Made by a program: the position numbers and the translations under genes. Shown here piece after piece: positions 44,403 to 54,960 of a stretch of 64,000 bases of DNA. The stretch's first letter is position 1. Every line of letters begins with the position of its first letter. The stretch spans positions 17,507,901 to 17,571,900 of the forward strand of contig OX291549.1 of the NCBI GenBank assembly GCA_946406115.1, given 5' to 3'. Under the pieces are notes generated by a model, which searched no databases, was not told where the DNA came from, and was given only the letters and a program-made list of their open reading frames with translations. Source of the stretch: Apoda limacodes. Its lineage: Eukaryota > Arthropoda > Insecta > Lepidoptera > Limacodidae.

Positions 44403-46504
44403 GGAATTCTTTACGTCTGCTTCGATAATAGACTTGTCAACATTAGTTAAAGAGATATTACGTATCTTATGCATGATAACGAATTAAAAGTTTTCATTTT
44501 TGATATAAATTGTTTTATGTGCGTTATTTAATTATGAGTTATGACTAATTTATTGGAACATATAGGATAACATACCGACATAATATCCGCTGGTGTGTGA
44601 AACTTAAAATTTTAAATATTAGTTCTTTTTATGACAAAGAGCTTTACTAAAAAAGGCATCTGCAAAATGTAAAGGGAGTAAAGTACAGGTTGTTTTAAAT
44701 TTGTTGGTTTTGAAATTAAGTTTATGAAAAGTGGGTTTTGATATGGCGAATATTCGAAGGAAATTCAGAAGGACGTGTTTTAGCGTTTATAGAAAATTAT
44801 ACCTGAAGAAAGCTAAATAGGGGATAGAACTTTGTATGGAAAATTAATTTATCTTTATAACTAAATTAAATCACGGCGATTATCTATTGGTATATACATG
44901 CGTAGAATTTAAGTTAAAAATACCCTATCAAGTATTTCAGTTTTTTTTAGAAAATCATGCAACTATAGTTATTGTTAAAAAAAAGTTTATATAATTTTTT
45001 TTCAATGGAGTTCTATCATTTATTACGAATATCAGACGATATTTAAAGGATTCTGTAAATGTTCCTATAAGATGGAAAAGATAACATCGCAGGGGACCAG
45101 CCAGTGTGTTAATATACTATCCGAATTTATGACTTCCTGGGTTATATCGGGTACCTGGGTCGATTTTAGGGCAACATTATATGTTCAGCATATCTGTGAG
45201 CGTTGCCTTAATTTCCTCCATTCTAACTTGTCTTTGTAGTAGTAGGAAGATGTTCTATTTTTGCCGAAAGTATAGATTAGTCCTGCAATGATGCAGTAGT
45301 ACAAATGTCAAACCAAGAAACCCACATGAATAAAAACCAGAGATTTTCAATTAGGGGTATTTTAGAATTTTTTCGGTTACCTTTAAAGATTGTAATCTTG
45401 GCCAAAAATTTTGATGGAAGTATTTGTAAAATTCTGTCTATTGTGTTTTTACGGGATGAAAAATAACTTGTTATTGATTATATAATAATTCGCAAACTGG
45501 ATATCTGACAGAAAAAAAAAACACTCAGAAACCTGAAGAGGAAATATTAGGCTGCTTTTCCTCATGCAAACGTATTCCCCTGTTTCCTCCCCGGATTTTG
45601 TCATTAGGCTTATCATTTTTTTTATAAACGATAGATATACACAGCCACTCTGAGTGCATGTTTTGCTTTTTTTTTAATGCTATTCCGATAAATATTTGGG
45701 GCCTTGCAAAAGTTCAAAATATTCACTCTCTGTTATGACATTTTCAGATGCACGCTGACGTAACTTGCGTGCACGAATCGATTTCAAGGGGAATAAAACA
45801 TGTAGCTATATATATATGTTCTATAAATACCTAAGTCTGCTTTAGGGGCTAGTTTTTTTTACTTTTTAGTGAATCAGAAGTCGGTTTATGATTTTGTTAA
45901 AAAAAGTTTAATGTTATAAATTTCGCAAAATCCTATGTGAGTGAAGCCGTCATCTATGGTTATAAAAGAACCTATTTTCAAACTTCTAGTTTCTAACTGC
46001 AGTAGTTTGGTTTGGTGGGTGTTGATTAATAATTCAGTCAGGCTTATTTTTGATATAATAGACTAGCCGTTGCCCGCGGTGTTACCCGCATAATGTAACT
46101 TTTCTTTTACATATCCTTTAACATTACGACGCATCAAGCGGAATCATCTTCTATATATTTTTTTTCCTATTTGAACCTCTTAGGAAATGATTACACAATA
46201 ATTCTGAAACACCTCATTTCTTATTTGCAACTTAAAGTCAATACATCAATTTGGTTTCATTATCGAATATAACTGGATTCCAATACCTACAAAGATTGAC
46301 ACCCTCTTTTACCTCCTGGAGTATTATTTTCCTAGAATTGTTCTTAGTTAAAACAACTTTGAAGGCTACTGCCAATTATCACAGATTCATCTTTAATAGT
46401 GACGGATTTTTATTCAAACTTTAACTGCTTAAGAGGATGAACTTTGCTAAATATTTTCTTAGTCTTACAGCCAAATGTATGTACTTAAAAAAATTAAGCT
46501 TTTT
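44403..46504. other. AT-rich; repeat start at 46066-46090
   Basis: GACTAGCCGTTGCCCGCGGT at 46062-46081 resembles the start of the dispersed repeat at 13845 but fades quickly. 45120-45180 and 45720-45790 are more balanced. No gene visible. Confidence 0.4.
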
Positions 46505-46740
46505 AAGTTTAATGTCTTAACGGGCGGAGCTTCGAGACCGGCGTATACCAATGAGCCTTTTTCCTCATTCCTCAAGTACATTGATTTATTTATATGGCTT
46601 TTCGGTGAAGGAAAACATCGTAAGGAAACCTGCACACTTTAAAAGTCGATGTGAAGACCACAATCAGCACCCAAGATTAGGGGAAGGCCGCGCCGTGCCC
46701 AAATACTAGGGAGGTAGGAGGCTGGGAACGTATAAGCTGT
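46505..46740 (+). mobile_element. RTE-tailed SINE, degenerate
   Basis: GGCTTTTCGGTGAAGGAAAA, CATCGTAAGGAAACCTGCAC, GAAGACCACAATCAGCACCC and GGCCGCGCCGTGCCCAAATA match the order in 38845-39078 on the other strand. Confidence 0.65.
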
Positions 46741-46994
46741 CATGGCGTTCAACAAAATAAATCCATAGCAAATTTAAACCGGACAAGCACTGCGCTAACC
46801 TAATGGTGACGTAAAAAGTTTATTTAATCTACAGATTTTTATAACTTTCTGAACATTGTGTATATATATACATACATATATACTTATTTATAAACTTTCT
46901 TAACTGAGGACTGTTTATTATTCATTAATGTACCTTTGTTTCACGCTTGAGCATTGATATGCAAGTCAAACTGTAATTTGCAAACATCACAAAG

Positions 46995-47115
46995 TAGTGG
47001 GTGCGAGGTCAATCCTTGTACGAAGCTGGAGCGGGGCTCAGCCAGGTCACAGTGACGTCACAAGCGGCCGATGACCCCACACCACCTCTGCATCCTCGCC
47101 CCAGATACAGCTGCT
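46995..47115 (+). promoter_or_regulatory. Islet with nuclear-receptor half sites and CRE
   Basis: AGGTCA (47044-47049), three bases, then TGACGTCA (47053-47060): an IR-3 like arrangement overlapping a full CRE palindrome. Further half sites AGGTCA near 47006 and TGACCC near 47072. Sequence is GC-rich and free of repeats, so a cis-regulatory element is plausible. Binding is inferred from motif match only. Confidence 0.4.
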
Positions 47116-47919
47116 GTTGAGCCAGATGCGACCTAAGCTTCCAAAATCATGGCACGTGAATTTTTTATCAACTGAATCAATTCAGACTTTGATGGAAAGT
47201 TACTATCAAACTATATTGTTTTTTGAATTACATTTAACTATAAGAATAAATAAAGCAGGATAGAAGTGACACTTAAGTAGGTACTTTATGTTGTGATTAA
47301 ATGCCGCTAAAATAAATACCTCCTTTCCGAAACCAATTTTAGGTGATGGCAAAAACTGTGGTTAAGGCTTTTTGTATCGTGAGTTAACTAATTGCGCCAT
47401 CAATCGGCAAGGAATCTCACAGGCGGCATGCCTAGAGTGCTGCCTTTTATAGGCATAGCCTAGGACTTCATAAAAAACGTTAATACGAATCTTAAATCCG
47501 CTAGATCGTTTCATTTACGAGTACCTATCCACGACACGGTGGCACAGGGGGAGCTTAGATGGATTTGTTCATATATATTTCATTTAACCCAATATAAAAA
47601 AAAGCTATTGAAACGAAGTGGCATACTATTAGTGGGTTTATTGTATTCGGTATTTACAAATATGGCAATTCTATTTTACTTCAAAAATATGAAGAGATGG
47701 TGAAGTAAATTTATACTGGAAAGTTTCTGAAGGAATATAACTGTGACCGAATTATACGTCGACTCTTTTTAGCTTGCTATAGCAAACTCTGTCTGTGATC
47801 ATAGAGTTGTAATAGAAATCCTACGCCGATAACCAAACATAATCTGCATCAAAACAATACAACACTTAGATTTGTCCTTTCCTACACTACCTAACTACTA
47901 CAAAACCTAAGCGATACAT
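47116..47919. other. AT-rich with a repeat trace at 47780-47840
   Basis: GCTATAGCAAACTC and CCTACGCCGATAACC near 47780-47836 recall the end of the Helitron-like copy at 13173. Nothing coding. Confidence 0.4.
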
Positions 47920-48228
47920 TGTTACGAGATACGTTTGTTTATTGAAAACCATAAAACCGTCCAAAATTTATGTGAGTTTTGTCTGCACGGGTCTGAGAGC
48001 TGTCCGTAACTGTTCGCCTTGGCCCATATCCGCTCGGTCGTCGCTCACTAACCGATTCGCCAATTCTAGATTTAGGTTTCCAGTTTAGTAGGTTGAGATG
48101 GTCGCTTCCGATCCCGTCGTGCGACGGTTTCGACAAACAGTTTCAGCACCTCAGTCATTTGTTGCTTAATCTAGAAGAGACAATCTTCAGCGTATTTTTA
48201 TTGTTATTGTATTGTAAATTTTTACTAT
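47920..48228 (+). mobile_element. Probable LTR remnant of a Ty3/Gypsy element
   Basis: The segment starts TGTTACGAGATACG and ends just before a primer-binding site at 48229. Its ~309-bp length and position fit a long terminal repeat. The downstream gag-pol region is absent and a second LTR was not found, so this may be a solo LTR plus leader. The minus-strand frame 47939-48136 lies wholly inside it and is considered chance. Exact ends are uncertain, since the right end lacks the usual CA. Confidence 0.4.
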
Positions 48229-48241
48229 TGGCGACGAGGAT
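48229..48241 (+). other. Primer-binding site complementary to tRNA-Ser(GCT)
   Basis: TGGCGACGAGGAT is the reverse complement of CCA plus the 3' end of insect tRNA-Ser(GCT) (ATCCTCGTCG-CCA), the primer used by mag-type Ty3/Gypsy elements. The tRNA sequence is from memory of the Drosophila gene. Confidence 0.55.
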
Positions 48242-49184
48242 AAGAAACTAGTTTTTGATTATTTTAGGTTTTACACGTGTAGTTTAGTCAGAAGTGGGTT
48301 ATTAAGACATTAACCTACACTCACACATTTAAATAATTGTTTCTTATCTTATATTCTTATTCTTATATAATAGTTACTTTGAGTATTTAACATAAATATT
48401 ATCTAAGAGTATTATCTGTAAATTATTTTTTTAATAAAAGGAGTGTTAACTTGTTTTTACAGTTGCTGTAAAAAGTTGTTATTGGATGGTATCTAATAAT
48501 TTCAATATGTTTTTAACAAACACGTTGGATTCATTTTTCCAAAAATAGGAACTTAGTTTATAGGCTCTCCTCTTGCTAAAAATTAAAAAAAAACTGTAAA
48601 GTAAAAGGCACTTGACACAAAATTATAATTATCGCAAAGTACGATGCTGAAAACAGTGCAGAAAAGGCTGCTTTATAAGCAAGTGTGTTGACAAACTTGT
48701 TATAAGGTACTATAACATACTCCAAGTTTATTTGATGCAGATTTTCTTCTGCAGCAGTCTATACGTTAAAGACCAGAACATACAAAATACAAAAAGTAGT
48801 TGACACTGAAGAACATGTTACGAGGAATAACATACTCGTGGATTCTGAAAATAATATATAAAGGCTTATTATCCACTACGAACGTGTACCTTGACCATTT
48901 TTCGTAAGGTTGTATTTTAATGACTATAAGAACACAGACGAGTGAAATTTTAAAATAAAACCAATAATACGTTTTCCGGTGACATTGAATATCTAAGCGT
49001 AACGTTCATCTATACTAAACATGATTATATACGTTTTATGAAACACTTGTGTTTCAATACACATATATAATGATAAGTATAATAGATTTTTCAGTATGAA
49101 TCTGCTGCGTATTAAATAATATTGTAAAATTATTAATAACAAGTGTTCTAGAATATTTATTTTAATATTATAATTTACTAGGTT
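48242..49184. other. AT-rich, no gag-pol remains seen
   Basis: Directly downstream of the primer-binding site there is no recognisable gag or pol sequence. The remainder is AT-rich with nothing supported. Confidence 0.4.
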
Positions 49185-49570
49185 TTGCCCGCAGCCCTAC
49201 CGTGCTATATTCAGGTATCGGGGTGGGATTTCAATTGGGTAACAGTTACAGTTTCTGCATAAAATGCCTGGAGAACCTATTCCTATTTAAATTTTAGCCG
49301 ATTCGGTTCAGTTGTTGTGACCTGAAGGAGTTACAAACATACTAACTCTGACATACACTCACAAACTCACGCATTAATTATATTTGAATTTGATCACCGT
49401 TTTGTCACTATCGATCCCATAAGCTATCTTTGTCCAAAAAAATTACGTCAACAGACAAACTTTCGCATTTATTATAGTCGCGGAATTTGATCATCGTTTT
49501 GTCACTACCGGTCTCATAAACTATCTTTGACAAAGAATTACGTCAAAAAACTTTCGCATTTGTATATATA
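49185..49570 (+). repeat. Dispersed repeat with internal ~98-bp tandem duplication
   Basis: It begins TAGGTTTTGCCCGCAGCCCT and includes TTAGCCGATTCGGTTCAGTT, a relative of 13845. Its end is duplicated: GAATTTGATCACCGTTTTGT (49386) and GAATTTGATCATCGTTTTGT (49483), each followed by a CACTAtCGaTC...CATAA...CTATCTTTG segment and ACTTTCGCATTT. Confidence 0.55.
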
Positions 49571-49977
49571 TTACTTAGAATTGTTTAAAGTTTTTACTCG
49601 CTGCTTTATTGGCGCGGAATTCAGTGTTCACCGTTTAATACACCGCCAGCTCCACCTGTATCAAAACCGTGTCGCCTCGTTGTACGTCAAGGCTTAGGCC
49701 CAGCTTCAACCGTGGGAAAATTGATTGCTGTGGGGCCTTCTCAATTATATTAAAATAGCCTATGTCACTTTTAAGGTCCACAAATTATCTATTTTCTAAA
49801 AATGACGTTGATTTGTTGTTCCGTTGCCGAGTTATGGATAGACGAAAGAACAATTTCGCACACTTTCGCATTTTTACTATTGAAATACTTTAGAATTTAG
49901 ACATTATATCCATGCATACAATCTTAAGTACACGAAATAATAATAAAATTAGTAAATTAAATTAAATCATTAAAAAT
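49571..49977. other. Unassigned, partly repeat-like
   Basis: 49610-49760 has balanced composition and CTTTCGCATTT words again near 49862; probably more decayed repeat. Confidence 0.35.
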
Positions 49978-50297
49978 CCTACTAATATAATATAATATAA
50001 ATGTGAGAGTTTGTGTGTCTGGATGGATGTTTTACTCAATCACGCTTCAACCACTGGACGGATCGGTATACATATAGGTTAGGCTCTGGAATAGCATATA
50101 AGCTACTTTTTATACAAAAAAATTCGAAACTTCCTACAGGAATAACTATAACAGAGTAAAACGAACTATTGCCGCACCTATGGCATGCTATAGCGATTCA
50201 TTGGTATAACTAATTAATTAATTAATTGGAGTTAATTAAGGAGTTCCACGCTGATAACTGAATTTAGGGCGGGCGGAGCCGCTGGCAAAGTGTAGTA
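49978..50297 (+). mobile_element. Helitron-like non-autonomous element
   Basis: TCCTACTAATATAATATAAT, GTGTCTGGATGGATGTTTTA, ACCACTGGACGGATCGG, CTCTGGAATAGCATATAAGC and the far end GGGCGGGCGGAGCCGCTGG. The most complete copy of the family in the window and collinear with 7148-7441. Confidence 0.6.
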
Positions 50298-51198
50298 TAT
50301 AATAATACTACTTAATATTTTAATGTATTAAATCTTAAAAAAATATTGAAAATTAAAAATTATTGAAATAATTGATTAAAAATATTTTATTTTAGGAGAT
50401 TTACAAAGCTCGGTGAACCGGCCAAAAGCTCCGCTGTCTAAGTCTCTATTTTGACAAACACCTTTCTTTTTTTCGACAAAATACACTTTGAGTAATGTAA
50501 AGTAGTTTAATTATATAAATAAACCCAAGCCGCTTCCGAGGATTTTGGACAGGCAATTTGGATCGGAAGTTTCTTAAGTTGTCGACCTTTGGGACTGAAT
50601 ATTTACTTGCTTAATATCAAGGTTTTGCTTGTAAGGATACTAGTGCATGAATTTTTGTTACATATCCTATTAACATAAATAACAATTTAATTTCCCGCAA
50701 CGACACAACTTACATCGAAAACCTTCATATATTTTTGAGAAGAGGTGCGTTTTGTTGGCTGCTTCAATGCGTTTAATGTCATAATCCTGCCAAGTTAATG
50801 CCAAAAATACATAAATTCTGTATAGCACAGTACAAATGTTGGTTAATTCTCTTTGCAAGGATTACCGCATTATGTACATTATGTCGGTCAACAAAACGCC
50901 ACTGATATCATTCAAAATACTGAATAAGACAACTACCTATATCTAAAATAAAAGAAAAGAGTTAAAAAAACAAAAACTAGACATAATATTTACAAAATGT
51001 AAAATTACTAAAACTGAAAAATGGATTCACACATCTCTTTGAAAAATCATCTTGAAAAATACGGGGTTTCCTTTGGTGTTTTTTTTTGGTATAAATTCAT
51101 ATATATAAGTAATTAATGATATTTAATTTTTTTAAATATTTTAATTTAAGTAATTTTATTTATAACTCGTGATTTGTAATTAGAGTGGTAGATTGACT
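50298..51198. other. AT-rich, nothing supported
   Basis: No supported feature. Confidence 0.45.
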
Positions 51199-51236
51199 AT
51201 TAGGCTAGTTTGCCATCTAAGTGGTATAAAAAAATA
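51199..51236 (+). mobile_element. Jockey-type LINE 3' terminus
   Basis: ATTAGGCTAGTTTGCCATCT then AAGTGGTATAAAAAAA: only the last ~38 bp of the LINE described at 37408, plus strand. Confidence 0.5.
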
Positions 51237-51499
51237 GCCATATATCCACATTAAATAATTCATAATTGATTGACTGACTTTATGACCACCAACGGGAACA
51301 GAACCTAATTCAGAAACATTATAATCATGCCACCCCTGAGATCCATTAAGGAATTCTAAGTGTAAACTATGCACAAAACCTGCATACGAGTTTAAATCAG
51401 CAAAAGCTTTTTGAACAAAATATTTCGCGGCACTAAAATACTAAATCATCGTAGCTTGCTACGCATCTTAAAGCATGGGAATCATCAAGGGAAGTAGTA

Positions 51500-51681
51500 T
51501 CAGTACAGGGCTGTATTCAGTGGTTAAGGCGTAGGGGTTCGTAGGGGCAGGCGTGTAGCGGCGCTACGAGCAACCCCGCGTAGCTCGGTCCGCGCGCCAT
51601 TCGTGCCGCCGCCGCCGTTGGCCGCACGCGCCCCTCTCGTGCTGGCTCATGCGCCTCCCGCCGCATTCCGTACCCGCCGCT
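51500..51681 (+). promoter_or_regulatory. Promoter / 5' UTR islet of the 51682 exon
   Basis: G+C rises abruptly at about 51530. Arthropod initiator-like words TCAGTA (51500) and TCAGTG (51518) lie at its upstream edge, followed by a near-palindrome GTAGCGGCGCTAC and GC-rich sequence to the ATG. No TATA box is visible. An in-frame upstream ATG at 51649 would add eleven residues (MRLPPHSVPAA). Confidence 0.45.
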
Positions 51682-51784
51682 ATGACAATCACCGAATACC
51701 CCCAGAAGAACTTGGAGCCCTACGAACCACCCCAACAACCCCCCACCGATGAATCTGATGTACTTCTAGACCGGGTTCTTGCAG
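51682..51784 (+). CDS. Probable alternative first coding exon
   Basis: The ATG at 51682 opens 34 codons plus one base: it begins MTITEYPQKNLEPYEPP, is rich in Pro, Glu and Asp, and ends DESDVLLDRVLA with GCA G|GTACTT (donor at 51785, phase 1). Codon use is clearly coding-like compared with the islet noise (many synonymous C-ending codons, no low-complexity bias), and the frame closes soon after the donor, as expected for an exon. There is no signal peptide or membrane segment, so a cytosolic or nuclear N-terminus is likely. I do not recognise the protein. The phase and last bases equal those of 60063-60105, so both could splice to the same downstream exon. An upstream in-frame ATG at 51649 is an alternative start. 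The minus-strand frame is a shadow. Confidence 0.6.
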
Positions 51785-51999
51785 GTACTTTACTTTGCTA
51801 CAATTAACTGAATTTGTTTTAGTTTTCGCCAAATTAATGTATGCAAATTTGTTTTTTTTTTTGCATTTTTAGACTTTGTCTATAAGATTTATTTAACTAG
51901 TGTTTTGCATCAGTTACGTAAACCGTGTTTCATTTTCATGATTTATTCTAAAGCTGCATTAAGAATAGGTAAATGTCCTTTTCACTTTCCTGCACCGCG
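51785..51999. other. AT-rich intron start
   Basis: Directly after the donor the sequence drops back to AT-rich. Confidence 0.4.
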
Positions 52000-52105
52000 G
52001 TGCGCGCGGCGTGCGGGTAGAGCCGCGGGAGGGAGGGGGGGGAGGCGTGGATCTGGGTCAAGCAGAGTTCGTTGCCCTCGGCCTTCCCGGCTATATTTGA
52101 CGTAG
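52000..52105 (+). promoter_or_regulatory. GC islet with G-quadruplex run and recurrent motif
   Basis: G runs at 52027-52045 (GGGAGGGAGGGGGGGGAGG) fit a G4 pattern. GAGTTCGTTGCCCTC at 52065-52079 is the islet motif on the plus strand. It begins ~215 bp downstream of the 51682 exon, so it could be an intronic enhancer of that promoter. Confidence 0.4.
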
Positions 52106-52439
52106 CTAATTGCCATCGCTACGGCTCTAACTCTTGTCTGTCCTCTTGTTCTTTATGTATTAATATTGTAGAACTCACTTTAAGAAGGTTTTTATCATTT
52201 ACTTGTACTGAAACATTTTAGTCTAAAATTTAAGATGAATTTTGATTATAACTACATACTGATTTTTTTCCAATTTAAAATTAGAAAAAAAAATCCTTTG
52301 ATGGAAGTATTTTAAATGAAACTCGTTTTGTTTAGATACAGTTATTATTCTTTTTAAAACGAAAGACAATAACAAAATGATTTTCATTACATCTCAGATC
52401 TCGAAGTAAACAAGTTTGGACTGAGTCATAAGTTTGCTT
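52106..52439. other. AT-rich spacer
   Basis: Nothing recognised. Confidence 0.4.
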
Positions 52440-52860
52440 TAACTCAATAGTTAGCAATACGCCGTCAGTAAAGCTAGTGCGATTGCAGTATTTGCAAGGT
52501 GGAGGGATTGAGCTGCACTCGACATCATGGCCGAGTCTTGTTTCGCAAGTGGAGCCCATCGCTGAATGCCATTTAATTTTGGAGGCCGCTCGCAGTCGGA
52601 GGGCTCGCGGTCAACGGCCCCAAGTGTTATCTAGGTCGCCTCAGAATAACCTAGTGTCGATCTACCGTGCCGATACTCTTTATAATAATCCACTCGAAAC
52701 CTTGTCAAATATAGCTGTCCTGCTCGCACCTACGACACTTTTGTATCTACGATCAGCAACCACGATTATTTCGCAATGTCTGCTGTTCATTCCGTGTTCA
52801 TAGTCGCGGTTAGATTTAACTGTCTCTTTCCCTCTTCACATACAAATAGTTTGTAGAGCG
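52440..52860. other. High-complexity non-coding segment
   Basis: About 400 bp of balanced, non-repetitive DNA (CGACATCATGGCCGAGTCTT, GGAGGCCGCTCGCAGTCGG, CCTAGTGTCGATCTACCGTG) unlike the AT-rich surroundings. Open frames on both strands (for example 52477-52803) have no family signature. It could be a conserved regulatory element near the 51682 promoter, or a single-copy repeat relic. Confidence 0.3.
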
Positions 52861-53354
52861 AATAGTATAGAGGTTTTTAAAATTCACCTTTCGTTTGCTG
52901 GATAAGTGTAGGTTTACATAATACCTGCTTACATCTTATGGTCTTTGGTTACATTTTTTTGACTTCATGCCAAAACTTTAGAAGTTACTTGCGTCAATAG
53001 AACCTTGAAATGTGGGTTAGGAAATTTGAAAATTTTGAATGTTCCCATTTTTTACAAGTTATCCGTACTTGTCAAAAATAATTCCAATTGTTGGGATAGA
53101 GACTGAAATGACATAAAATTCAGAAGCTTTATATCCTTTTTACCAAATTGATATCGTACTAACTTAACTTATTAACTCGATAATATACCTTAATAGTAAA
53201 ACACCAAAAGGTACCTACTACTTAATAACGCATTAAATAAACTCAAAACTTTGTTACCTTTACCAACTTAAGAATAGTAAAAAAAAAATTTATGAATACG
53301 TTTATAGTTGATAAAAATAGTAAAAAAAACGGCTAATTTGCTTGTGACGTAGGT
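52861..53354. other. AT-rich, nothing supported
   Basis: No supported feature. Confidence 0.45.
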
Positions 53355-53480
53355 ACTTACGTGCCTTACGTCGGCGCGGGGTCGCGGCGAGGCGCGGGCG
53401 GCACAGGCGTATTGCGATCAAGGCCCCGGGTTCGTTCACCCGTCCGCAACTAGGTCGCGCTCGCCTCTCGTCACACATAG
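53355..53480. promoter_or_regulatory. GC islet
   Basis: TTACGTCGGCGCGGGGTCGC, GGCGAGGCGCGGGCGGC and GGGTTCGTTCACCCG (a distant variant of the islet motif around 53429). No exon structure seen. Confidence 0.35.
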
Positions 53481-54829
53481 GTACAACACTCCATGCACAA
53501 ATAACTGTTCAAAATCAGAATAGCTACCTAAATCCGTCTATGTAGGTAAGGTATGTTACATGCACCACGGATTTTAATTTTGAAATTTTCAATGCGTTGA
53601 TAATGATTTATTTTGCATTAAAACTGAGCGTTCTATCAAAGCATAAACGAATAGGTGATCATTAAATAACTGCAATGTTCATTAAATAACTGGAATTTAT
53701 TCGTTTTTCTAAAAAAAAACTAAAAAGCACTCATTAAAAGAAAAAAAAGGATTTATTTATGTTTCTATAAATTTTGTACTTCCTAAATTTAAAATAGGGC
53801 TTTATCTAATCCAATTGTACATTTAGGTACTATACTTATTCATAAAAAATCCCTAGAGATATACATCCTTAACAGAAATATACCGTAGTAACTTAAACTT
53901 AAAATATACTTATCAAAGTAGCGTGAAAAATATTTTTTAAATACGTTGTATGGAAGTAATCATTTAAAATTATTTATTTTTTTATTATAAAATTATTAAA
54001 TGGATTTCTAAAATTTTAATATAATACACAAATAATTTATAACTTAGCAAATTCGTCAATGCTATTTTAAAAATAGCACTTCTGATCACTTTACTATTTC
54101 AGTGCTTCAAGCTATTAGTCACCTATAGTAGTAATTAAGCACAAGGATACGTCAGGCAACAGAATGTGTTAATGTATTAATAATTTCTAGGCTTTGCAAG
54201 GTATTCTAGCCTTCAGCTACTAGGCGTAAGTGTTGCTAGGTTTTTGGTCAGAGAGTTAGGAGTTTAGGGGAGCAATTTCCTTATTTCACATCCTGGATAC
54301 GCCCTAATTCAACTATTTATTTTTACGGAAAACAATGAATGAAATAAAAAAAATAACCTTAGAAAATTGTATCTCTATTTTGACTCTAAAGTTACTTTGG
54401 TAGTAGTTAAATGAAATTATGTATTAATTTTGTAACGCTTTATATATTATTAAAAAAATACATAAAATTTTAAATTGTAAATCATAGATATTTTTTGCAA
54501 AATAGCAAATTTTGAGAGATTGTGTATTTTGAATCAAAAATAATAAAAAAAAATCTACATATTATGTAAGTATAACATAGTCTGTAGGTTAGTTATTTTT
54601 ACAGAAGGAAAAAGCACGATAAAAAATGCACTGTGAAAATAGACTTACAACTTTTTGACTTATATAAAGATATTAAACTATTGAGAGATAACAATCGGTA
54701 TGCGTGAGAATCAGCGAAAGTTAATGAAAAGTGACATGAGTGTAAGGGAAGGCAAAGGCAATACAAGATCTTGAAGTTGTTCGTAGGACTCTGCGTGGTA
54801 GATATCGCACTACTGGCTCTGGTACGCTC
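53481..54829. other. AT-rich, nothing supported
   Basis: No supported feature. Confidence 0.45.
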
Positions 54830-54960
54830 TTGGCCGTTCTCCGTCGGTCTGCAGGTCGACGCCCGCGCCGCCCTGACCCCAATTCGCTGTGCGCTCGCGT
54901 CACTCACGGCGCGGCCGCTGCGTTGCGACTGTACAGACCTCGACTCCAGGCATACTCAAT
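54830..54960. promoter_or_regulatory. GC islet
   Basis: GACGCCCGCGCCGCCCTGAC and CTCACGGCGCGGCCGCTGCG. Frames are open on both strands without domain features, and the plus frame starts at a non-ATG codon. Regulatory role possible. Confidence 0.35.

Noticed and set aside
47939..48136. Minus-strand 65-codon frame
   Set aside because: It lies wholly inside the LTR-like segment whose orientation is given by the plus-strand primer-binding site, and it shows no gag or other domain.
52477..52803. Plus-strand 108-codon frame
   Set aside because: It starts at a non-canonical position, overlaps an open minus frame and shows no domain; kept only as a high-complexity segment.
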